Source: an uncultured Pseudocitrobacter sp. (lineage in GTDB: Bacteria > Pseudomonadota > Gammaproteobacteria > Enterobacterales > Enterobacteriaceae). From it: 32,752 nt of DNA. Shown here piece by piece: positions 25,113-32,752 of the stretch. Each line of letters opens with the position of its first letter. Position 1 is the first letter of the stretch. The notes under the pieces are model-generated. The model was not told the origin of the DNA, ran no database searches, and saw only the letters and a list, made by a program, of their open reading frames with translations. The position numbers and the translations under genes are program-made. The DNA is taken from contig CAJYVI010000062.1 in assembly GCA_913778145.1 (NCBI GenBank), positions 1 through 32,752 on the forward strand, given 5' to 3'.

Positions 25113-26966
25113 TTACCGCTCAATCACCACCAGCGGTTCGATATCGCTCTCTTTCTTAATCACCAGCGACGTATCGCCGCGCAGGCAGGTCCCGCCGTAG
25201 TTACCGCCGACGGTAAAGGTACACACCTGAATGTATTTCCCGGCGACGTTTGGCAGACACCACAGCTGCTGGTAGATATTTTTGCGGTCGACAAACTTAC
25301 CGCTGGTTTGATCGAGAAGCTGATCGTGGCCGCTTACCAGGTCAATGTTGCTGCCGCAGCGCCCGGAGATCGGTTTCACCGCATAACCGGTTTTCGCCAG
25401 CGCATCGGTCACTTCAAAATCGGTGTCGAGCAGATACGGATGATTCGGGAACAGCGACCACAGCACCGGCAGAATCGCTTTGTTGCCCGGAATCACCGTC
25501 CACAGCGGTTCGAAGACCATCACTTCCGGGCGCAGCAGCACGTCAATCAAACGCACCTCGCCCGCCGGGCTGCCGGTGCGGATCGGCACGGCGGCGTACT
25601 CGGCATCACTCACTTCACGCACCTGTTCAATGGCGGTTTCCCACGCCCAGGTTTTCCATACGCAATTGACCAGTCGCCCTTCGTCGTCCACCAGCTGCCC
25701 GGCGGCATCCCAGTGCACCTCTTCCAGGCCGTGGAGAATTTTGCACTCGAACCCGGCCTGCGTAATGGCGCGCTGCATAAACTGCGCGTGGTAATCTTCT
25801 TCCAGATCTTTATCCTGCATGATGTGAACAAACGGACGCGCCGAGCTGTGTTTCCACGCGCCAATCAGTTCGCTGAGCAGTTCATCTGAAGGGTTATGGC
25901 CTTTGCCGGTAAAGCCGGTTTTCAGCCATTGTTCGAGGATTAACCCGCCTTCCGTATGGCAGGATGCGGAATCGGCGTTGTATTCGTACACCTTCAGGCC
26001 GCGCTCATCCATGCAGAAATCCATACGCCCGGTGATCATGTCGTGGCGGCGGCGCTGCCAGGAGAGACGCAGACGCGGCCAGAGGATTTTCGGAATATCA
26101 AACAGCGCCAGCAGGTTATCGTCACGCATCACTTTATCGGTGGCGTGCAGATACATCAGGTGCATTTCATTGGTGGCTTTAATCAGTTCCTGTTCAGCGC
26201 TTTCCGTCATAGTGAAATACTGATACGGGTCCTGATTGATCACGTGACCGTTCGCGGCGACGTACGCTTTCTGCAAAGGATCCTGTTCGTTGAGCCATTT
26301 GCCCTCGAACTGACCGCGATTTTCCAGCCGCGCGCCCTGCAAATTCAGCGCCTTGCTGGCAATCGTCGGTTGCGGCAGGCTGTATTCGGTATCGGCGGTT
26401 TGGATCATCCAGCCCAGAATGGTGGTGTCGTCAAACGTATCGTGAAGGATGTAATGGCCGTCTTTCACTTCCAGCGTCAGCTCGCGCGTCCACTGCTGGC
26501 CCGCTGGCAGCGGCGAATGGATAACGTTCTGTTCTGCAATGCGCACTTTATTGCCGACCAGTTGGGTGATGACCGCGACGTGACCAGTTTCATGGAATTC
26601 ACCGCCCTTCTGCCAGATGAGCAGCGATCCGGCTTTTGGCGCGCGACGCGAACCGTTGGCAAACGCCTGCAACGGCAGAATGTCGTCATTCACCACCTGA
26701 CGCAAAAAGCGCAGAGAGAAGATTTCATAGGCCATGCCAACGTCGGTGAAAACAAAACCGTAGGTAAGGAACAGGAAGCGGCGCGCGAATTCGACGCACT
26801 GCCACTTGTAGCCCATGTACTCGTTATCAATATAGCTACGGAACGAGACATCATCCGCCCGCTCTTCGGGCTTCAGGCTGCTGTAATTTGAAGAATAGAT
26901 GGCGACGCCACCCGGTGCATATCCCAACAACGTGCCAAACGGCGCGTCACTACTCGAACAACTCAT
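25113..26966 (-). CDS. gss: Gss, bifunctional glutathionylspermidine synthetase/amidase
   Basis: 617 residues (E. coli 619). The N-terminal CHAP-type amidase domain (about 1-195) has the nucleophile Cys57 in KWQCVEFARR and His129 in TGHVAVI. The C-terminal synthetase domain (about 205-617) is ATP-grasp-like, with WPRLRLSWQRRRHDMITGRM, CMDERGLKVYEYNADSASC, GNKAILPVLW and TVGGNYGGTCLRGD. It joins glutathione and spermidine using ATP and can hydrolyse the product, providing redox-sensitive thiol storage. In E. coli it is adjacent to yghU, as here. Long antisense reading frames inside this gene are GC-skew shadows. Confidence 0.97.
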   Translation of the reverse strand: MSCSSSDAPFGTLLGYAPGGVAIYSSNYSSLKPEERADDVSFRSYIDNEYMGYKWQCVEFARRFLFLTYGFVFTDVGMAYEIFSLRFLRQVVNDDILPLQAFANGSRRAPKAGSLLIWQKGGEFHETGHVAVITQLVGNKVRIAEQNVIHSPLPAGQQWTRELTLEVKDGHYILHDTFDDTTILGWMIQTADTEYSLPQPTIASKALNLQGARLENRGQFEGKWLNEQDPLQKAYVAANGHVINQDPYQYFTMTESAEQELIKATNEMHLMYLHATDKVMRDDNLLALFDIPKILWPRLRLSWQRRRHDMITGRMDFCMDERGLKVYEYNADSASCHTEGGLILEQWLKTGFTGKGHNPSDELLSELIGAWKHSSARPFVHIMQDKDLEEDYHAQFMQRAITQAGFECKILHGLEEVHWDAAGQLVDDEGRLVNCVWKTWAWETAIEQVREVSDAEYAAVPIRTGSPAGEVRLIDVLLRPEVMVFEPLWTVIPGNKAILPVLWSLFPNHPYLLDTDFEVTDALAKTGYAVKPISGRCGSNIDLVSGHDQLLDQTSGKFVDRKNIYQQLWCLPNVAGKYIQVCTFTVGGNYGGTCLRGDTSLVIKKESDIEPLVVIER

Positions 26967-27096
26967 GTGTCTTCCTCAGAGCATGCAGGCGGCGAGTACT
27001 GACGGATGTGGTCGTCCCTGCACGTTGTTATTTATCCAACAGGTGTCGGTTAATCATACACCTGTTGTGCGCGCTGTCACACTGTGCGGTCTGATG

Positions 27097-27184
27097 CCCT
27101 CACCCTAGCCCTCTCCCACAGGGAGAGGGGACCGATCTGTGCGGTTTTTCTCCCTCTCCCTCAGGGAGAGGGCCGGAGTGAGGG
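27097..27184. repeat. Tandem-hairpin intergenic repeat (CCCTCTCCC/GGGAGAGGG type)
   Basis: Two near-identical hairpins, each a perfect 9-bp stem with a 3-nt loop: CCCTCTCCC-ACA-GGGAGAGGG (27109-27129) and CCCTCTCCC-TCA-GGGAGAGGG (27152-27172). They are enclosed by outer arms CCCTCAC (27097-27103) and GTGAGGG (27178-27184). This is a dispersed intergenic palindrome type commonly seen in enterobacterial genomes. It lies in the 279-bp space between divergent gss and yghU. Confidence 0.8.
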
Positions 27185-27245
27185 TGATCATTTCTCCCAT
27201 CAACTGCTACACTGCCTCAACACATCATCAAAAAGGCAGGCCAAC

Positions 27246-28112
27246 ATGTCAGACAACACCTATCAGCCTCCCAAAGTCTGGGAGTGGAAGAAAAACGGCG
27301 GCGGTGCGTTCGCTAATATTAATCGCCCGGTTTCCGGCGCGACGCATGAGAAGGAACTGCCGGTTGGGCATCACCCGCTTCAGCTCTATTCACTGGGTAC
27401 GCCAAACGGCCAGAAAGTCACCATTATGCTCGAAGAACTGCTGGCGCTGGGCGTGACGGGCGCGGAGTATGACGCATGGCTGATTCGCATTGGCGAGGGC
27501 GATCAATTCTCCAGCGGTTTTGTTGAAGTGAATCCGAACTCGAAAATTCCGGCCCTGCGCGATCGCTCCACCACGCCGCCGACCCGCGTGTTTGAGTCCG
27601 GCAATATCCTGCTATATCTGGCGGAAAAATTTGGCCACTTCCTGCCTAAAGATCCGGCTGGCCGCGTGGAAACCCTGAACTGGCTATTCTGGCTGCAAGG
27701 CTCCGCACCGTTCCTCGGCGGCGGTTTTGGTCACTTCTATAACTATGCGCCGGTGAAAATTGAGTACGCGATCGACCGTTTCACCATGGAAGCGAAACGT
27801 CTGCTGGATGTGCTGGACAAACAGCTGGCGCGTGGTCGCTATGTCGCAGGCGAGGAATACACCATTGCCGACATGGCGGTGTGGCCGTGGTTCGGCAACG
27901 TGGTGCTGGGTCAGGTTTATGGCGCGGATGAATTCCTTGATGCCCAAAGCTACAAAAACGTGCAGCGCTGGGCGAAGGATATCGCCAGCCGGCCGGCGGT
28001 ACAGCGCGGACGCATTGTTAACCGTACCAACGGCCCGTTGAATGAGCAGTTGCATGAGCGCCATGCCGCCAGCGATTTCGACACCCAGACGGAAGATAAA
28101 CGTCAGGGTTAA
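27246..28112 (+). CDS. yghU: YghU, glutathione S-transferase-like disulfide-bond reductase
   Basis: 288 residues, the length of E. coli YghU. It is of the Nu-class GST fold: N-terminal thioredoxin-like domain (about 45-130) with QLYSLGTPNGQKV and NPNSKIPAL, then the helical domain with VAGEEYTIADMAVWPWFG. E. coli YghU binds two glutathione molecules and reduces disulfides. The start at 27246 has AGG upstream and gives the family N-terminus MSDNTYQPPKVWEWKKNGGG; an upstream extension to 27084 would translate the intergenic repeat. Neighbouring gss also works on glutathione. Confidence 0.95.
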   Translation: MSDNTYQPPKVWEWKKNGGGAFANINRPVSGATHEKELPVGHHPLQLYSLGTPNGQKVTIMLEELLALGVTGAEYDAWLIRIGEGDQFSSGFVEVNPNSKIPALRDRSTTPPTRVFESGNILLYLAEKFGHFLPKDPAGRVETLNWLFWLQGSAPFLGGGFGHFYNYAPVKIEYAIDRFTMEAKRLLDVLDKQLARGRYVAGEEYTIADMAVWPWFGNVVLGQVYGADEFLDAQSYKNVQRWAKDIASRPAVQRGRIVNRTNGPLNEQLHERHAASDFDTQTEDKRQG

Positions 28113-28119
28113 GCGACGG

Positions 28120-28144
28120 AAACCGGGTGCACTCCACCCGGTTT
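28120..28144. terminator. Bidirectional terminator between yghU and yghW
   Basis: AAACCGGGTG (28120-28129), loop CACTC and CACCCGGTTT (28135-28144) form a 10-bp perfect stem with A and U runs on the two sides. It lies between convergent genes, and its right arm overlaps the last bases of the yghW stop codon. Confidence 0.85.
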
Positions 28145-28433
28145 ATCTGCCTTCCAGGCGATAGCCCGCCATAAAGTAGCGCACCGTGGTGCTGGATTCG
28201 TGCTCTTTAAAGAAATCCATCACCATCTCTTTATCCAGCCCATAACGCCGCGTCAGGATGCCCGCTTCCCATGCGCTGAGCTGCCGGTCGCCCGTCTTCT
28301 CAAACATGCGATGGGAAAACCCCAGCACAAACCCGCGTTTATAGTCAGAACAAAAGCCGAGAACCTTCTGCGCACTGTCGGCGTAAGGTGCTTTCAGCCC
28401 GGCCATCAGGCCTTTACCAAAATGGTTATCCAT
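28143..28433 (-). CDS. yghW: YghW, DUF2623 small protein
   Basis: 96 residues, matching E. coli YghW (95). It is a soluble protein with no signal or membrane helix; [20 protein letters not shown] and [20 protein letters not shown] are the conserved parts. The function is unknown. The start at 28433 has GAGGA seven bases upstream; an earlier ATG at 28460 lacks one. Confidence 0.9.
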   Translation of the reverse strand: MDNHFGKGLMAGLKAPYADSAQKVLGFCSDYKRGFVLGFSHRMFEKTGDRQLSAWEAGILTRRYGLDKEMVMDFFKEHESSTTVRYFMAGYRLEGR

Positions 28434-28513
28434 CGCACAATCCTCAATCGTTATATACAAAATTATATAGCGACTTTTTGAGCGATATCCAGTGCTATTT
28501 GCAGCCTTTACTT

Positions 28514-29401
28514 TTAGCGCAAATATTTCTCAAACCACGCCAGCGTTCGCTGCCAGGCTAGCTCCGCTGCGGCCTTGTCGTAGCGCGGGGTGGAGTCATT
28601 GTGGAAACCATGATTCACGCCCGGATAAATATAGGCTTCGTACACTTTTTTATGCGCCTTTAAGGCCTCTTCCATCGCTGGCCAACCTTCGTTAATGCGC
28701 GTATCCAGCGCCGCGTAATGCAGCAATAAAGGGGCGCTGATTTTTTCCACATCCGCGACCGGTGCCTGACGCCCGTAGAACGGCACCGCGCAGGCCAGCT
28801 CAGGGTAAGCCACCGCCGCCGCATTCGACACACCGCCGCCGTAGCAAAAACCAGTAATTCCCACTTTACCCGTCGCCTGTGGATGCACCTGCATAAACTC
28901 AATTGCGGCGAAGAAATCATTCATCAGTTTGGTGGGATCAACTTTTTGCTGTAACTCGCGCCCTTCATCATCGTTACCAGGATAACCGCCCACGGAAGAG
29001 AGGCCATCCGGCGCAAGGGCGATATAGCCCGCCTTCGCCACTCGCCTGGCAACGTCCTCGATATACGGGTTAAGGCCGCGATTTTCATGCACCACCACCA
29101 CTGCGGGCACCTTACCGGCGGCTTTCGTCGGCGTGACAAGATAACCCCGAACCTCGCCGTGGCCGTTGGGCGACGGGTAGCGAATATATTCCGGTTTTAT
29201 ATCCGGGTCGGTGAACTCGACCTGTTCCGCCAGCGCGTAGTTGGGCTTGAGCAGATTAAACAGCGCCAGCGCGGTCATGCCGCCGACGGCGTACCGCCCC
29301 GCCAGTTGCAGAAACTCGCGCTTGGAAATTTTGCCGTGTGCATAGTAGTCGTAGTAATCGAGCAACGCTTGCGGAAAGTCTTTGGCGGTCAGTCGGGTCA
29401 T
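28514..29401 (-). CDS. yghX: YghX, dienelactone-hydrolase family protein (intact)
   Basis: 295 residues. An alpha/beta hydrolase of the dienelactone hydrolase family with catalytic Cys in [10 protein letters not shown], Asp in LDTRINEGW and His in GVNHGFHND, plus [20 protein letters not shown]. The N-terminus [19 protein letters not shown] followed by a hydrophobic stretch resembles a Tat-type signal with Lys-Arg instead of Arg-Arg, so export is possible but not sure. In E. coli K-12 this gene is annotated as disrupted; here the reading frame is complete. I start it at the ATG at 29401, with GGAG eight bases upstream. The substrate is unknown. Confidence 0.9.
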   Translation of the reverse strand: MTRLTAKDFPQALLDYYDYYAHGKISKREFLQLAGRYAVGGMTALALFNLLKPNYALAEQVEFTDPDIKPEYIRYPSPNGHGEVRGYLVTPTKAAGKVPAVVVVHENRGLNPYIEDVARRVAKAGYIALAPDGLSSVGGYPGNDDEGRELQQKVDPTKLMNDFFAAIEFMQVHPQATGKVGITGFCYGGGVSNAAAVAYPELACAVPFYGRQAPVADVEKISAPLLLHYAALDTRINEGWPAMEEALKAHKKVYEAYIYPGVNHGFHNDSTPRYDKAAAELAWQRTLAWFEKYLR

Positions 29402-29557
29402 CGAGGGATCTCCATTAACAGGCATTAACTAAGAAAAGCACATGACGGGCTTATTGCCCATAAATCATCAGCATTGTGATCCCGCCGACGGGTTGGCTGT
29501 GACAAAAACGTTAATCTGGAAACGGCGTTTCAAAAATCAGACAATCAAGGAGACATT

Positions 29558-30598
29558 ATGACCTGGTCCGCCAATCCTGCCCGTTACGAGCAGATGCAAT
29601 ATCGCTATTGCGGCAACAGCGGCCTGCAACTGCCCGCGCTGTCACTCGGGTTATGGCACAGTTTTGGTCATATCCAGTCGCTCGACAGCCAGCGCGCGCT
29701 ACTGCGTAAAGCGTTCGACTGTGGCATTACTCACCTCGACCTCGCCAATAACTACGGCCCGCCTCCGGGCAGTGCGGAAGAGAACTTTGGCCGCCTGCTG
29801 CGGGAAGATTTCGCCGCCTATCGCGATGAGCTGATCATCTCGACCAAAGCCGGATACGACATGTGGCCGGGGCCATATGGCAAGGGCGGTTCGCGCAAAT
29901 ACCTGCTCGCCAGCCTCGACCAGAGCCTGAAGCGCATGGGGCTGGATTACGTCGATATCTTCTACTCGCATCGCGTGGATGAAAACACGCCGATGGAAGA
30001 AACCGCCGCCGCGCTGGCGCAGGCAGTGCAGAGCGGCAAAGCGCTGTACGTCGGCATCTCGTCCTATTCGCCAGAGCGCACGCAAAAGATGGCTGAGTTA
30101 TTGCGCGAGTGGAAAATCCCGCTACTCATCCACCAGCCGTCCTATAACCTGCTCAACCGCTGGGTGGATAAAAGCGGCCTGTTGAACACGCTGGAAGAGA
30201 ACGGCGTCGGCTGCATCGCCTTTACCCCGCTGGCGCAGGGGCTGCTGACCGGTAAATACCTCAATGGCATACCCGAAGGTTCGCGTATGCAGACTGAAGG
30301 GAAAAAAGCGCGCGGCCTGACGGAAAACATGTTGAGCGAAAGCAACCTCAACAGCCTGCGTCTGCTGAACGACATGGCGCAAAGCCGCGGCCAAAGCATG
30401 GCACAAATGGCGCTGAGCTGGCTGCTGAAAGACAACCGCGTGACGTCAGTGCTGATTGGCGCGAGCCGACCGGAGCAAATTGAGGAGAACGTGAAAGCGC
30501 TGGATAACCTGAACTTCACCGCAGAAGAGCTGGCGCAAATTGATAAGCATGTTGCCGATGGGCAACTGAATTTGTGGCAGGCGTCGTCGGATAAATAA
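29558..30598 (+). CDS. yghZ: YghZ (Gpr), L-glyceraldehyde 3-phosphate reductase, aldo-keto reductase
   Basis: 346 residues, equal to E. coli YghZ. It is an NADPH-dependent aldo-keto reductase (AKR14 type) related to potassium-channel beta subunits, reducing L-glyceraldehyde 3-phosphate and methylglyoxal in E. coli. The catalytic tetrad is Asp61 and Tyr66 (DLANNYGPP), Lys97 (STKAGYD) and His138 (FYSHRVD). The cofactor site lies in VLIGASRPEQIEENV. An AAGGAG ribosome site precedes the ATG. It is divergent from yghX, with a 156-bp shared upstream region. Confidence 0.96.
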   Translation: MTWSANPARYEQMQYRYCGNSGLQLPALSLGLWHSFGHIQSLDSQRALLRKAFDCGITHLDLANNYGPPPGSAEENFGRLLREDFAAYRDELIISTKAGYDMWPGPYGKGGSRKYLLASLDQSLKRMGLDYVDIFYSHRVDENTPMEETAAALAQAVQSGKALYVGISSYSPERTQKMAELLREWKIPLLIHQPSYNLLNRWVDKSGLLNTLEENGVGCIAFTPLAQGLLTGKYLNGIPEGSRMQTEGKKARGLTENMLSESNLNSLRLLNDMAQSRGQSMAQMALSWLLKDNRVTSVLIGASRPEQIEENVKALDNLNFTAEELAQIDKHVADGQLNLWQASSDK

Positions 30599-30608
30599 CA
30601 CACTCTTT

Positions 30609-30633
30609 GCCCGGTGGCACATCGCTACCGGGC
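30609..30633. repeat. REP-like hairpin after yghZ
   Basis: GCCCGGTGGC (30609-30618), loop ACATC, GCTACCGGGC (30624-30633): a 10-bp stem with one G-T wobble. GCCCGGTGGC...ACCGGGC is a typical enterobacterial REP core. It lies between convergent yghZ and yqhA and probably protects or ends both transcripts; the T run that follows (ATCGTTTT) is weak. Confidence 0.75.
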
Positions 30634-30645
30634 ATGGGTATCGTT

Positions 30646-31185
<540 letters not shown>

Positions 31186-31232
31186 CTATGCAACATCATT
31201 TCAACAATTAACCCTGAGGAATTAGGGGGTAG

Positions 31233-32684
31233 CTAAACCAGCCGGAACACCGAAATAGCCGTTTTCAGTTCGCCGGTATAGCGCTGCTGCTGCTGCGCCA
31301 CCTGCATGGTCTGCGCCACATGCTGAACGTTCTCCTGCACGCTGGCGTCAATGCTGGCGATACTGCCCTTCATTTGTATCACACTGGCGCACTGTTGTTC
31401 GCTCATTGAAGAAAGGATCTCCAGTGAATCCTGCAAGCCTTCAATGTGCGTAATGATTGCCTCCATGGTATTTCCTGCCAGCTCGACCTGTTCGGTGCCC
31501 TGATGCGTGCTTTTCACCGACGCGGCGATAAGTTGACGAATATCCTTCGCGGCTTCTTCGCAGCGCAGCGCCAGGGATCGCACTTCCGCGGCGACAACCG
31601 CAAACCCTCGCCCATGCTCGCCCGCCCGCGCCGCTTCAACGGAGGCGTTTAACGACAGAATATGGGTCTGGAATGCGATACCGTCGATTAACTCCAGAAT
31701 GCTATTAATCTGCTGCGACTCATCACGAATATGCATCATTGAATCGGTAGCGGCGCGGATATTTTCACCGCCCCGTCTTGCGACATCGCACGCCTGTAAC
31801 ACGCGCTTGCGCGCCTCGCTGGCTTGTTCACTGGTAAGCGATGCAGCACTGGCCAGTTGTTCCATCGCGCTGGCAGCGATGGCAAGAGAATTTGCCTGAT
31901 TGTCGGTTCGCTCAGATAACGCAGTATTGCGCTGCAAAATCGTTTGCGAGGCATCAAGCAGTTGGCCGACGGTGCCGCTCACCTGCTCCAGGGTGTTACG
32001 CATCGCACCAAGCGTACGGCTGAACGTGCGGGCGAACGGCGAATGGTTAACGTTAGACTCTCGTGCAAGCGTCAGGCTTCCTGGTTCACGATTAATGATT
32101 GCAGCCAGTTTCGCTACCTCACTGGCAGATACCGCATCGTGTTCCATACGCACCGCCAGAACCACCAGGAAGAGGGTCTGCGCTACCACAAACGCACCAT
32201 GCATCATCACCATATGCAGGCCTGTGTGCATAAAGATAACGATGTGATAGAGGTTATATTCCTGCAAATAGTTAAAAACTAAATGATGTACCGCGATAAC
32301 GGCAGCACCCAATACTAATGGGCGCCAGTCGCGCCAGGCGAGCAACGCGGATAAAAGCACAAATACAGAGAAGTGATATTCTGTTTCGCCCTCGCCAAGC
32401 TGAATAAGCAATGCGGAAAAAGCCATCAGGATAAACGCAAAAACCAACCTTGAAATTAAGCGTCCACGGTAAAAAGAGGCCACAAGCGTTGCCAAAATAG
32501 CTAACGGCGTTGCGAAAGAAAATGCCACGAGAGCGTCAGACGCCAACCAGCCTATCCCCTGCGAGATGGCCCAAAGCAGCCATACCAGCGCCAGCATCTG
32601 GCCGTCGGCCCGCTGGCGAATAGACGAAACAGTGATACTTTCACGCAGCGATTCGCCAGCATCTGAATTGTTTGATTTATCCAT
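31233..32684 (-). CDS. Methyl-accepting chemotaxis-type transducer with membrane-embedded sensor
   Basis: 483 residues. The N-terminal half (about 30-185) has about six hydrophobic helices with only short loops and no periplasmic ligand domain; histidines and aromatic residues cluster in the later helices (VHHLVFNYLQEYNLYHIVIF, MHTGLHMVMMH). The C-terminal cytoplasmic signalling domain is a long coiled coil with the hairpin tip IDGIAFQTHILSLNASVEAA followed by HGRGFAVVAAEVRSLAL, the CheA/CheW-binding region. No C-terminal NWETF-type pentapeptide for CheR/CheB is present. The start is ATG at 32684 with GGA upstream; a GTG at 32696 is an alternative. Ligand unknown. No flagellar genes lie nearby. 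Confidence 0.88.
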   Translation of the reverse strand: MDKSNNSDAGESLRESITVSSIRQRADGQMLALVWLLWAISQGIGWLASDALVAFSFATPLAILATLVASFYRGRLISRLVFAFILMAFSALLIQLGEGETEYHFSVFVLLSALLAWRDWRPLVLGAAVIAVHHLVFNYLQEYNLYHIVIFMHTGLHMVMMHGAFVVAQTLFLVVLAVRMEHDAVSASEVAKLAAIINREPGSLTLARESNVNHSPFARTFSRTLGAMRNTLEQVSGTVGQLLDASQTILQRNTALSERTDNQANSLAIAASAMEQLASAASLTSEQASEARKRVLQACDVARRGGENIRAATDSMMHIRDESQQINSILELIDGIAFQTHILSLNASVEAARAGEHGRGFAVVAAEVRSLALRCEEAAKDIRQLIAASVKSTHQGTEQVELAGNTMEAIITHIEGLQDSLEILSSMSEQQCASVIQMKGSIASIDASVQENVQHVAQTMQVAQQQQRYTGELKTAISVFRLV

Positions 32685-32752
32685 ATTGTTCCGCACTGTA
32701 CAGGTAATGTTATTCGTACGTTTAGCGCCATTAATAAGCGTAGAGAGTTTAT

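Noticed and set aside
25008-25889. Long open frame (293 codons) antisense to gss
   Set aside because: It mirrors the codon pattern of gss, has low-complexity Arg/His/Gln-rich content and no family features.
25956-26891. 311-codon frame antisense to gss
   Set aside because: Shadow of the GC-rich gss frame; gss itself is recognised along its whole length.

Overview
The window is a chromosomal segment of an enterobacterium (Enterobacteriaceae). The cyn, nik, gss, yghU/yghW/yghX/yghZ and yqhA products are close to the Escherichia coli proteins as I know them, the NikR operator has the E. coli consensus, and an enterobacterial rRNA P1 promoter sits at the left edge. The gene order is not that of E. 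coli K-12 (nik lies beside gss, cyn beside an rrn operon). A relative such as Citrobacter, Enterobacter or Kluyvera is plausible; I cannot fix the genus.

Left part (1-4311): an rrn P1 promoter firing leftwards out of the window, then the cyanate operon cynT-cynS-cynX (minus strand) with its divergent LysR regulator cynR, followed by the membrane protein gene yjdF and a terminator.

Centre (4338-19615): an accessory adhesion island of about 15 kb. It holds (a) a two-gene membrane regulator pair resembling Salmonella MarT/FidL; (b) a nine-gene minus-strand run consisting of a complete Pap/MR/P-type (pi clade) chaperone-usher operon (major pilin, PapH/MrpB-like anchor, usher, PapD-like chaperone, two minor pilins, MrpH-like tip adhesin with a His-x-His motif) ending in a LuxR-type HTH protein and an EAL cyclic-di-GMP phosphodiesterase; (c) a 1.17-kb AT-rich non-coding control region full of short inverted repeats; and (d) a divergent plus-strand operon related to type 3 fimbriae (MrkA-MrkB-MrkC-MrkD order, no MrkF). 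Hairpins follow both major-pilin genes. The last gene of the type-3-like operon stops one nucleotide from the nikR stop codon, tail to tail.

Right part (19617-32752): the nickel uptake operon nikABCDE-nikR (minus) with a perfect NikR operator, gss (glutathionylspermidine synthetase/amidase), yghU (glutathione-dependent disulfide reductase), yghW, an intact yghX dienelactone-hydrolase-like gene, yghZ (aldo-keto reductase), yqhA, and a chemotaxis transducer with a membrane-embedded sensor. A tandem-hairpin repeat lies between gss and yghU, and a REP-like hairpin follows yghZ.

The most notable feature is the island: two chaperone-usher systems of different families back to back, with a c-di-GMP-degrading enzyme and a LuxR-type regulator hard-wired to the end of one fimbrial operon and a ToxR-like membrane sensor pair alongside. 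This suggests a coordinated adhesion switch. Functional statements come from family knowledge and reading of the sequence; no database search was run.
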